From contig JBBKWG010000007.1 in the NCBI GenBank assembly GCA_037968835.1, positions 1 through 12,419 of the forward strand: a DNA stretch of 12,419 nt. The letters are read 5' to 3'. Both the position numbers and the translations under genes were made by a program. Origin of the DNA: JBBKWG01 sp037968835 (GTDB lineage: Bacteria; Pseudomonadota; Alphaproteobacteria; Rhodobacterales; Rhodobacteraceae). The notes under the pieces were generated by a model. It did not search any database, had not been told where the DNA came from, and saw nothing but the letters and a program-made list of their open reading frames with translations. Shown here in pieces: positions 7,019 to 12,419 of the stretch. The number at the start of each line of letters is the position of its first letter. Position 1 is the first letter of the stretch.

Positions 7019-7273
7019 TCAGTTGTTGGTCGGAGCCTCTTCGGCTGCTTCTTCTTCGGGGCTTTGAACGTCGATGGTCGGAACCTCGATGGTTACTTCT
7101 TCGGTGCCAACGTCAATGTCGCCGGCTTCAACGTTCACGTCAGGCACTTCACCGCCTGTCACCGAAACTTCCGGCGCCTCAAAGTCGCCCGTCACTTCCG
7201 CATCAAAGAAGAAGAAACCGGCCAGAATGGCCAACACGACAACAACAACGCCCAGAATTACTCCGAGTCTCAT
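7019..7273 (-). CDS. Small acidic single-pass membrane protein
   Basis: An 84-residue protein. Residues 2-23 form a very hydrophobic membrane anchor (LGVILGVVVVVLAILAGFFF). The rest is strongly acidic, with no Lys or Arg, and shows a repeated hexamer-like unit: APEVSV, VPDVNV, VPTIDV, spaced by Gly/Glu-rich links, then a Glu/Ala-rich tail (SPEEEAAEEAPTNN). The tail is probably extracytoplasmic. I place the start at the ATG at 7273, with AGGAGTG 8 nt upstream; the frame is open to 7372, but that part covers the promoter. No known domain is recognised; similar acidic anchors seem common in Rhodobacterales, from memory. It is divergent from the PLDc_N gene, and both have general-stress-type promoters and nearly identical ribosome binding sites. 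Confidence 0.8.
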   Translation of the reverse strand: MRLGVILGVVVVVLAILAGFFFFDAEVTGDFEAPEVSVTGGEVPDVNVEAGDIDVGTEEVTIEVPTIDVQSPEEEAAEEAPTNN

Positions 7274-7293
7274 AGTATCACTCCTATTTTCAT
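7254..7293 (-). repeat. Imperfect 20-bp tandem repeat spanning a start codon
   Basis: On the minus strand ATGAAAATAGGAGTGATACT (7293-7274) is directly followed by ATGAGACTCGGAGTAATTCT (7273-7254); 15 of 20 bases agree. The second copy is the beginning of the acidic membrane protein gene (MRLGVIL). The first copy contains its ribosome binding site and opens a seven-codon frame, MKIGVIL, whose TGA overlaps the gene's ATG (7293-7270). Confidence 0.6.
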
Positions 7294-7302
7294 CACGGGT
7301 TA

Positions 7303-7328
7303 AACGGCGCACGAGCGACGGCGGTTCC
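7303..7328 (-). promoter_or_regulatory. EcfG-type general stress promoter, leftward
   Basis: On the minus strand GGAAC (7328-7324), 17 nt, CGTT (7306-7303): an exact match to the alphaproteobacterial EcfG consensus GGAAC-N16/17-CGTT. The -10 element ends 30 bp before the ATG at 7273. It would drive the acidic membrane protein gene. Whether the host encodes EcfG cannot be told from the window. Confidence 0.55.
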
Positions 7329-7350
7329 CCGGATGTGTAAAAAATTAATC

Positions 7351-7375
7351 GGAACTTCTTTCGGCAGCCCAAGTT
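7351..7375 (+). promoter_or_regulatory. EcfG-type general stress promoter, rightward
   Basis: GGAAC (7351-7355), 16 nt, AGTT (7372-7375): one mismatch to GGAAC-N16/17-CGTT. The -10 element ends about 30 bp before the ATG at 7405, almost the mirror image of the leftward element. It would drive the PLDc_N gene. Confidence 0.5.
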
Positions 7376-7404
7376 GTGCCAGCAATGAAAAGGAGTGATT
7401 AATC

Positions 7405-7590
7405 ATGGAATATGGACTACTTGGACTTCTCGTACTCGTTGCGGACATCTACGCTATTTACAAGGTTCTTACCAGCGGTGCATCGGGCCTCGCCAAGATC
7501 CTGTGGACAGTTCTCATACTCGTCCTGCCTGTCGTCGGATTCATCATCTGGCTGATCGCCGGACCCCGCGGTGGTTCGGTTCACATCTGA
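7405..7590 (+). CDS. Small PLDc_N-type membrane protein
   Basis: A 61-residue protein with two hydrophobic segments (about residues 3-21 and 31-53). They are joined by a short loop and followed by a glycine/arginine end (AGPRGGSVHI). The pattern W-x-L-x-I-L-x-x-P-x-x-G-x-x-I-W is the mark of the PLDc_N domain (phospholipase D N-terminal, cardiolipin-synthase-like anchor), here as a stand-alone protein without the catalytic HKD part, so no lipase activity is expected. AGGAGTG lies 8 nt before the ATG. It is probably an inner-membrane stress protein, judging from its GGAAC-type promoter and its divergent partner. A strong terminator follows 22 bp after the stop. The family is clear; the role is unknown. 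Confidence 0.85.
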   Translation: MEYGLLGLLVLVADIYAIYKVLTSGASGLAKILWTVLILVLPVVGFIIWLIAGPRGGSVHI

Positions 7591-7612
7591 CCACGAAAGA
7601 CTTGACCGAACC

Positions 7613-7644
7613 AAAAACGGCGGCCTCCCGGCTGCCGTTTTTTT
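7613..7644. terminator. Strong bidirectional terminator
   Basis: AAAAACGGC (7613-7621) pairs perfectly with GCCGTTTTT (7634-7642), extended by a G-T wobble pair and GCC/GGC, with a TCCC loop. On the plus strand seven Ts follow (7638-7644), ending the PLDc_N transcript. On the minus strand it serves the carboxypeptidase gene, whose TAA (7645-7643) directly touches the stem. Confidence 0.85.
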
Positions 7645-9118
7645 ATGCGTCGAAGCGTACCGCCCATGACCGCAGAAGCTCTTTTTGCAACTGTCGCGAC
7701 CTGCCGGCCCATCCCTTTGCACCAGCCGGTCTTTCGCGCTGGTCGGGCGGAATCGCGTCGCGCCGGGCGCGGTCGGACGTGAAGATCGCAAAGCTCAGAT
7801 CGCGTCCGTCGCGCGTCGTTATGAACCCGGCCAGCGCGCTGACGAAGTTCAGCGTTCCGGTCTTGGCGTAGACGCTGACCCCGGCGGGCGCGGGCATCGA
7901 CTTGCTGATTTCCAGATTCACCGGCTTCAAAAGCGGTGCCAGACCCGGATTCGCACTTAATATCCGCACCATGTCGGCAGCGGCGATATCCGAGCCATAG
8001 CCAAGCCCCGAGTGGTCCCGGAACCGCATTTCGGACGCGCCGAATTGTGTCGTCGCCCATCCCGCCATGCGCGAGCCCGAAGCCAGCAATCCGTCGACCG
8101 GCACGCCATTGGCCAACGACGCGGTCAGACCCACCGCCTCAGCCGTCAGGTTCGTCGAATACTTCAGCATTCCGCGCAGCATCTTTTCCAGCGGTTCACT
8201 TTCCGACAGCGCCAGCAAGTTTCCCTCGACCTGCTCCGTCACGATCTCGGGCGGGTTCAGGACAATTCCGTTCGACCGCGCCAGCGTCCGGAATACGTCC
8301 GCGGTGTAAAGCGCCGGATTGCGCACCGGCAACCAGCGCGCGCCCTCGCTGCCAAGCGCACCCTTGGCAACCGACCAACTGTCGCGCCCATTGCCGTTGC
8401 GATACTCGAACACCGGGCCGCTACGGTCGGAAATCGCCATATTGGCCACACTTGTCGCCGGACTGAAGCGCCCGCCGCGTGCCTCCATGGTCACGTTGTA
8501 ACGATCACCGGCGCGTTTCCACTCGAAATGGACCCGATTATAATTCAGGTTCAGCCCGCCATACGCCGGATTATACCCCACCTCGTCGGGCTGATCGGCG
8601 TCGATGCGATCCCCCGAAGGCAAATCGCCGGGCCAGACCAGGAACCGACCCGTGACCTCGGTAAGTCCACCTTCACGCAGCGCCATCGCCATTTGCGCAA
8701 GCCGGTCGGTGTCGAGCGTCGGATCGCCGCCTCCGACCAGAACCAGGTCACCGGTCAGCTTGCCGGCAACCACAGGCGCGGTCGCCAGAACCCGCGTGTG
8801 AAACACATGCGCCGGTCCAAGGCGGTCGAGCGCATATAGCGATGTAACCGCTTTCAGGGTGCTCGCCGGTGGCAGCGGCACGTCGGCCAGCCGCGAATCG
8901 AGCATTTCGCCCGAGGCGATATCGGCAACAGCGTAACCGACATTGCCGCCAAGTCCCGCCTCGCTGACCAGATCCACCGGCGCGCGCGGCACGACCACCG
9001 GACGGGCACCGCGCGACAGCGGCCTTGAGGTGCTGAGCGGGGCCTGCGCAAGCGCGGCACTTCCCGCGCTGCCCAGAAGTCCGGACAATATACTTCGGCG
9101 TGTCAGGTAACTCGTCAT
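7643..9118 (-). CDS. dacB: D-alanyl-D-alanine carboxypeptidase/endopeptidase, PBP4 type (peptidase S13)
   Basis: A penicillin-binding protein that trims or cuts peptidoglycan side chains in the periplasm. All three serine-enzyme motifs are present: S86-T-L-K89 (PPASTLKAVTS), S321-T-N323 (KYSTNLTAE) and K419-T-G421 (YAKTGTLNF). The long distance between the first and second motif (about 230 residues) is the mark of the S13/PBP4 class with inserted domains, and the length of 491 fits. The N-terminus TRRSILSGLLGSAGSAALAQ has twin arginines and a weak hydrophobic core, so export may be by Tat instead of Sec. The ribosome binding site before the ATG is weak. It is the last gene of the leftward group, 88 bp downstream of nadD. 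Confidence 0.93.
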   Translation of the reverse strand: MTSYLTRRSILSGLLGSAGSAALAQAPLSTSRPLSRGARPVVVPRAPVDLVSEAGLGGNVGYAVADIASGEMLDSRLADVPLPPASTLKAVTSLYALDRLGPAHVFHTRVLATAPVVAGKLTGDLVLVGGGDPTLDTDRLAQMAMALREGGLTEVTGRFLVWPGDLPSGDRIDADQPDEVGYNPAYGGLNLNYNRVHFEWKRAGDRYNVTMEARGGRFSPATSVANMAISDRSGPVFEYRNGNGRDSWSVAKGALGSEGARWLPVRNPALYTADVFRTLARSNGIVLNPPEIVTEQVEGNLLALSESEPLEKMLRGMLKYSTNLTAEAVGLTASLANGVPVDGLLASGSRMAGWATTQFGASEMRFRDHSGLGYGSDIAAADMVRILSANPGLAPLLKPVNLEISKSMPAPAGVSVYAKTGTLNFVSALAGFITTRDGRDLSFAIFTSDRARRDAIPPDQRERPAGAKGWAGRSRQLQKELLRSWAVRFDA

Positions 9119-9206
9119 GGCGGTGTTATCCGGTGGTTTGCGAGATCAGACAAGCGGGCATCTGGCGTCGCTTGCGCAATTGTTACCCGCAGGATTCAAC
9201 TCAAGT

Positions 9207-9812
9207 CTATTTCTGGCTCCAGCCACCGGATGCGCGTATCCGCGTCGACGAAAGATCGCTCATCGGGACATTCACGAAGCACCAAGCCGGCGGAACTGAC
9301 GTTGCCAACCGCGCCGCCTCGCGCCCGCGCAGGCGATAACGCTGGAACTGCCGCGCTGCGGGTGACATCCGGGCCGAGATACGCTGCCCAGGCCGCGCCA
9401 GAATGGCGATCGGCACCAAGGCAAAGATCTCGCGCCAGTTTTCCCAAAGGTGGAATTCCGCCAGATTGTCGGCCCCCATCAGCCAGACGAACCGCACGCC
9501 GGGATAATGCGCCACCAATGCGCGAAGCGTCTCGGCGGTGAAGCGCGTGCCAAGCTCGGTCTCCAGTGCGGTGACTTTCACGCGCGGGTGCGCCATGACT
9601 TCACGCGCGGTTTCAAGGCGGCGTTCGAGCGGCGCGGGACCGTTCTTTTTCAGAGGGTTACCCGGACTGACCAGCCACCAGACCTCGTCCAGCCCGAACC
9701 GTTTCAGCGCTTCGAGGGTGATGTGCGCGTGACCGGCATGGGCCGGATCGAACGATCCGCCAAGCAATCCGATCGTCCGCCCGGCGCGGGCAACAGGCCA
9801 CCCCTCGCGCAT
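9207..9812 (-). CDS. nadD: Nicotinate-nucleotide adenylyltransferase
   Basis: Makes deamido-NAD from nicotinate mononucleotide and ATP, a step of NAD biosynthesis in the cytoplasm. The 201 residues show the nucleotidyltransferase signature GLLGGSFDPAHAGH (residues 15-28, GGSFDP-x-H-x-GH). Then come WWLVSPGNPLKK (substrate loop), RFVWLMGADNLAEFHLWENW (family motif) and the C-terminal SSTRIR (residues 188-193, the ISSTxIR motif). The ATG at 9812 has GGGGGAT close upstream, and that box lies in the 3' arm of a 9-bp hairpin that may regulate translation. In many alphaproteobacteria nadD follows proA and rsfS; here its neighbours are an aldo-keto reductase and dacB. The identification is very sure. 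Confidence 0.96.
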   Translation of the reverse strand: MREGWPVARAGRTIGLLGGSFDPAHAGHAHITLEALKRFGLDEVWWLVSPGNPLKKNGPAPLERRLETAREVMAHPRVKVTALETELGTRFTAETLRALVAHYPGVRFVWLMGADNLAEFHLWENWREIFALVPIAILARPGQRISARMSPAARQFQRYRLRGREAARLATSVPPAWCFVNVPMSDLSSTRIRASGGWSQK

Positions 9813-9817
9813 TCTAT

Positions 9818-9854
9818 CCCCCGCGTTTGCAGCCCGTTGTTCCGCACGCGGGGG
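9818..9854 (-). promoter_or_regulatory. Hairpin covering the nadD ribosome binding site
   Basis: CCCCCGCGT (9818-9826) and ACGCGGGGG (9846-9854) are perfect 9-bp complements separated by 19 nt. In the leftward transcript the 3' arm ends in GGGGG, which is the only visible Shine-Dalgarno sequence of nadD, 6 nt before the ATG. No U tract follows, so termination is unlikely. Confidence 0.5.
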
Positions 9855-9866
9855 GCCGGTGTCAAA

Positions 9867-10928
9867 TCAGACGCCCTCGGACGACTTTTCCCAAAGGTTC
9901 AGGTTGCCATCGACATGCGCCAGATCGTCGATCTTCTTCAATTCGTCGTCGCTGAAATCGTTGGCGACCAATGCCCCGACGCATTCCTCGATCTGGCTGG
10001 GTTTGGACGCACCGATCAGCGCCGTCGTCACCCGAGTGCCCCGCAACACCCACGCAATCGCCATCTGCGCCAGCGTCTGGCCGCGCGCATGAGCTATGTC
10101 GTTCAGACCGTTCAACCGCTCGATCATCTGATCGGTCAGCCAGTCCTCTTTCAGCGACTTGCCCTGCGCCGCCCGGCTGTCTTTTGGCACGCCCTTCAGG
10201 TACTTGCCCGTCAGCATCCCCTGCGCCAGCGGCGTGAACACGATCGAACCGACGCCTTCATCATCCAATGTGTCCAGCAATCCGTCGCGTTCGACCCACC
10301 GGTTCAGGACGTTGTAACTTGGCTGATGGATCAGACATGGCGTGCCCAGTTCGCGCAGAATGGCCACCGCCTTGCGCGTCCGCTCGGAATTATACGAGCT
10401 GATCCCGGCATAAAGCGCACGGCCCGAACGCACGATATGGTCAAGCGCGCCCATCGTCTCTTCCAGCGGCGTGTCGGGGTCGAAGCGGTGCGAATAGAAG
10501 ATATCGACGTAATCCAGCCCCATGCGCTTCAGCGACTGGTCACACGACGCAATCAGATATTTCCGACTGCCCCACTCGCCATAGGGACCCGGCCACATGC
10601 CATAGCCCGCTTTCGACGAAATGATCAGTTCGTCGCGATACCCGGCAAAGTCGGTTTTCAGGATGTCGCCGAACGCTTCCTCGGCCGAACCCGGCGGCGG
10701 TCCATAGTTGTTGGCCAGATCGAAATGCGTGATCCCCAGATCGAACGCGGTCTGGCACATCGCGCGTTTGGTCTCGTGCGGCGTGTCGCCGCCGAAATTG
10801 TGCCACAGGCCCAGACTGATGGCGGGCAACCTCAGCCCGGAGGCACCGCAGCGGCGGTATTCCATGCTGTCATAGCGTGTTTCGGCAGGACGATAGCGGG
10901 GCGAATGTTCGCGTTCGGGTCTGGTCAT
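9867..10928 (-). CDS. Aldo-keto reductase, YghZ/MgrA type (L-glyceraldehyde-3-phosphate reductase family)
   Basis: An NADPH-dependent aldo-keto reductase of 353 residues. The start of the domain, YRRCGASGLRLPAISLGLWH (residues 24-43), is nearly the same as in E. coli YghZ (GprA), which reduces L-glyceraldehyde 3-phosphate and methylglyoxal. The catalytic tetrad is complete: D70 and Y75 (HFDLANNYG), K106 (IISSKAGYG) and H147 (IFYSHRFD). LIGASKP near residue 310 fits the cofactor site. I placed the start at ATG 10928, which keeps about 21 residues before MEYRRCG, as YghZ has a similar short extension; an open frame to a TTG at 10964 is less likely because that TTGACA looks like a -35 box. No Shine-Dalgarno is visible. 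The substrate is inferred by family only. Confidence 0.9.
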   Translation of the reverse strand: MTRPEREHSPRYRPAETRYDSMEYRRCGASGLRLPAISLGLWHNFGGDTPHETKRAMCQTAFDLGITHFDLANNYGPPPGSAEEAFGDILKTDFAGYRDELIISSKAGYGMWPGPYGEWGSRKYLIASCDQSLKRMGLDYVDIFYSHRFDPDTPLEETMGALDHIVRSGRALYAGISSYNSERTRKAVAILRELGTPCLIHQPSYNVLNRWVERDGLLDTLDDEGVGSIVFTPLAQGMLTGKYLKGVPKDSRAAQGKSLKEDWLTDQMIERLNGLNDIAHARGQTLAQMAIAWVLRGTRVTTALIGASKPSQIEECVGALVANDFSDDELKKIDDLAHVDGNLNLWEKSSEGV

Positions 10929-10936
10929 GGAGGTGA

Positions 10937-10964
10937 GGTATGGCGCACGCGCGCGTCTTGTCAA
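10937..10964 (-). promoter_or_regulatory. Candidate promoter of the aldo-keto reductase, possibly leaderless
   Basis: On the minus strand TTGACA (10964-10959, perfect -35), 16 nt, CATACC (10942-10937, weak -10). Only 8 nt separate the -10 box from the ATG at 10928, so transcription would begin at or next to the start codon, which agrees with the lack of a Shine-Dalgarno sequence. Confidence 0.35.
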
Positions 10965-10979
10965 TCGGACAGCGGCAAC

Positions 10980-11606
10980 TCAGCCAAGCCGCGCCACAAC
11001 CTCTTTGGCCAGTGCCGTCATCTCTTCGCTCCAGGTCCCCTTTCCGCGTTCCAGCACTCCTTTTCCGTGGCCCAGCGTCTCGGCATAGGCGACGCGATGA
11101 CCCAGAACGGTCTTTGCCCGCGTCACGCCCATGTCGATCAGCGCCGCATCCACGTCCGCCGTCACCCGCGTCCCGGCTTTCGAGCGGTTCAGCACCACCA
11201 GAATCTCGGCTTTCTCGCGGCTCGCCAGATCAATCACGCTTTCCGTCGCCCAGACATCGACCTGACTTGCCGAGACCGGAACGATCACCAGATCGCTTTC
11301 GCGGATCGCGGGCTTCAGATCGCTGTCGATTTTCGGAGGCGTGTCGACGAAAATATAATCGAACGATTTCCGTAGCTTATCGCATTCATAGCTGACGCCC
11401 CAGGCGCTTGCCGTCGAAAATTCCATGCCCGGGTCGCCGGCATCGCGGCGCAACATGAACCAGCGGCCAAGCGAGCCCTGGGGGTCGGTGTCCAGAAGCG
11501 CCACGGACTTGCCCTGACGCGCGAACGCAACGGCCAGATTGGCGGCGATCGTGGTCTTGCCCGCCCCGCCCTTCTGCTGCGCGACTGTAATTACTTTTCC
11601 GTCCAC
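10980..11606 (-). CDS. ParA/MinD-family ATPase, orphan
   Basis: A 208-residue P-loop ATPase with the deviant Walker A motif KGGAGKTT (residues 12-19, within ITVAQQKGGAGKTTIAAN). It also has the DTDPQGSLGRW switch motif and the Walker B-like DYIFVDTPP. ParA-type proteins dimerise on ATP and bind DNA or membranes to segregate or place cargo. The protein is short, with no N-terminal DNA-binding extension. I chose GTG at 11606 because GAGGGGG lies just upstream and the family starts about here; the frame is open far upstream, but that part overlaps the SRAP gene. No parB or parS-like partner is in the window, so its cargo is unknown. It lies 74 bp downstream of the SRAP gene on the same strand. 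Confidence 0.88.
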   Translation of the reverse strand: MDGKVITVAQQKGGAGKTTIAANLAVAFARQGKSVALLDTDPQGSLGRWFMLRRDAGDPGMEFSTASAWGVSYECDKLRKSFDYIFVDTPPKIDSDLKPAIRESDLVIVPVSASQVDVWATESVIDLASREKAEILVVLNRSKAGTRVTADVDAALIDMGVTRAKTVLGHRVAYAETLGHGKGVLERGKGTWSEEMTALAKEVVARLG

Positions 11607-11680
11607 TGGTCCCCCTCGCGGAATCGCCGCGAATTTCTGCACCGCAGCGTAGCGCAATCCAGCCCCACCTGCAAACAGCG

Positions 11681-12295
11681 TTAACGCCCACCGAAGTCGA
11701 CGCCGTCCGCCGGTTCGACCCTCAGCGAGCCGTCGGGAAGCGGGTGCATCAAAGCCCGCGCATCGGCCTCGTCTCCGTTGAGCCAGACGTCGAATTGATC
11801 CGGTTTCAGGATCACGCCCATGCGGTGATGGATGTCGCGCACATCCGCGTTCGGTGCACAGGTGATCGTGGCGACCTGATCCAGACGCCGACCGCCCGGC
11901 GCTTCCCAAGTATCTGTAATCGCAGCAAATACCATCAACCCACCGTCATGCGGCGCGATCCGCCACGCCTGCTTTTTGCGCGTCTCCCCGGTCCATTCGT
12001 ACCAGCCGTTCGCCGGGACAAGCGCGCGGCCGACGCCCGAAAACGCAGTCTTGTCGAACACGGTTTCCGAGCGTGCGTTGATGATCGTCTCCATCACCGG
12101 ACGCCCCCGCGCATTGACCCGACCAACGGGGATGATGCCCCATCGCATCGGCGACAAACGCCCACCGGCGCACACGGCAATTTCTTCGCCGGGCGCGATA
12201 TTCAATCGCGGCGGCAGGACAACGCCGCCCGCATCGACCCCCATCCAGTCGGCAACCTCGCCAAGCGGTGTGGTCAGGAAGAACCGCCCCGGCAT
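11681..12295 (-). CDS. SRAP-family protein (HMCES/YedK type) with Pro instead of the catalytic Cys2
   Basis: SRAP proteins shield abasic sites in single-stranded DNA by forming a covalent link through Cys2. This 204-residue protein has the complete fold: N-terminal PGRFFLTTP, R30-x-NIAPG, MRWGIIP (50-56), INARSET (72-78), PANGWYEW (94-101) and DIHHRMGVIL (154-163). The residues that match YedK N75, E105 and H160 are here N73, E100 and H156. The start reads MPGR, not MCGR: Cys2 is Pro (CCG), and the GR that follows is kept. Proline would be exposed after Met removal. In the family HxRMP is usual, here HHRMG. The ATG at 12295 has GGAG upstream and lies 1 nt after the stop of the RidA-like gene, so translation is probably coupled. 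The family is sure; with Pro2 the chemistry must differ from the standard thiazolidine link. Confidence 0.93.
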   Translation of the reverse strand: MPGRFFLTTPLGEVADWMGVDAGGVVLPPRLNIAPGEEIAVCAGGRLSPMRWGIIPVGRVNARGRPVMETIINARSETVFDKTAFSGVGRALVPANGWYEWTGETRKKQAWRIAPHDGGLMVFAAITDTWEAPGGRRLDQVATITCAPNADVRDIHHRMGVILKPDQFDVWLNGDEADARALMHPLPDGSLRVEPADGVDFGGR

Positions 12296-12296
12296 C

Positions 12297-12419
12297 TCAT
12301 CGCTCCGCCACGATGGCGGCGACGACCTCGATCTCGACCCGGAACTCGGGCCGCGCGAACCCCGCAACGATGATCAGCGTCGAGGCGGGCAGCCGCGACA
12401 CGCTTTCCAGCCACCGATC
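12297..12419 (-). CDS. RidA-family protein, C-terminal 40 residues (5' part outside the window)
   Basis: The window edge cuts this gene. The visible end reads RWLESVSRLPASTLIIVAGF, then ARPEFRVEIEVVAAIVAER and a TGA stop. The P-x-x-T-x-I-x-V pattern followed by ARPEFRVEIEVVA is characteristic of the C-terminus of RidA/YjgF/UK114 proteins, which hydrolyse reactive enamine/imine intermediates. In E. coli RidA the PARS segment holds Arg105, which is needed for deaminase activity; here the aligned site seems to be Ser (PAST), so this may belong to a Rid subgroup without that activity. The stop is separated from the SRAP start by a single base, so the two genes are probably an operon. Confidence 0.75.
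   Translation of the reverse strand, partial: DRWLESVSRLPASTLIIVAGFARPEFRVEIEVVAAIVAER

Noticed and set aside
9450..11375. Open frame of 641 codons on the plus strand, opposite nadD, the aldo-keto reductase and the ParA gene
   Set aside because: It runs opposite three well-identified genes, has Arg/His/Gln-rich low-quality sequence and no ribosome binding site; it is a product of GC-rich codon bias.
11617..11631. CGCGG/CCGCG inverted repeat upstream of the ParA start, as a parS-like or operator site
   Set aside because: Arms of only 5 bp in GC-rich DNA are expected by chance, and it does not resemble the parS consensus.
11607..11909. 101-residue N-terminal extension of the ParA protein
   Set aside because: It overlaps the SRAP coding region and has an Arg/Gly-rich, non-protein-like sequence; the GTG at 11606 has a good ribosome binding site.

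Overview
The window looks like chromosomal DNA from a GC-rich alphaproteobacterium, most probably of the Rhodobacterales/Roseobacter group. The clues are a class I lysyl-tRNA synthetase, a UspF-type stress protein behind an FNR-like box, a CtrA-type TTAA-N7-TTAA box, small SPW and PLDc_N membrane proteins, and the general base composition. I see no insertion sequence, phage integrase, CRISPR array, rRNA or tRNA. No gene-free gap exceeds about 270 bases. Genus and species cannot be read from the sequence.

Left part (1-1759): an SPW-repeat membrane protein and a small secreted protein (DUF1344-like) read rightward. A monooxygenase-like ABM protein and a UspF-like universal stress protein read leftward and converge on them. 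Middle part (1878-6410, all leftward): class I lysyl-tRNA synthetase, then a secreted DUF4864 protein, then a 762-residue right-handed beta-helix protein. The beta-helix gene has a perfect CtrA-type box upstream and no signal peptide. Divergent from lysK is a TerB-like protein (start revised to GTG at 6525). Next (7019-7590) comes a divergent pair of tiny membrane proteins, an acidic single-pass protein and a PLDc_N protein. Both lie behind matches to the alphaproteobacterial general-stress promoter (GGAAC-N16/17-nGTT), placed almost symmetrically.

Right part (7643-12419, all leftward): in transcription order, a partial RidA-family gene, a SRAP (HMCES/YedK family) gene, an orphan ParA-type ATPase, a YghZ-type aldo-keto reductase, nadD, and a D-Ala-D-Ala carboxypeptidase (PBP4 type) that ends exactly at a strong bidirectional terminator.

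The most interesting item is the SRAP protein. The family's catalytic Cys2 is replaced by Pro, while the other active-site residues (Asn, Glu, His) are kept. After Met removal this would leave an N-terminal proline, the nucleophile used by Fpg/Nei DNA glycosylases, so a different abasic-site chemistry is conceivable. Second is the divergent stress-promoter pair; one of its genes starts inside an imperfect 20-bp tandem repeat that creates a seven-codon upstream reading frame. Third is the CtrA-box-controlled, spike-like beta-helix protein.
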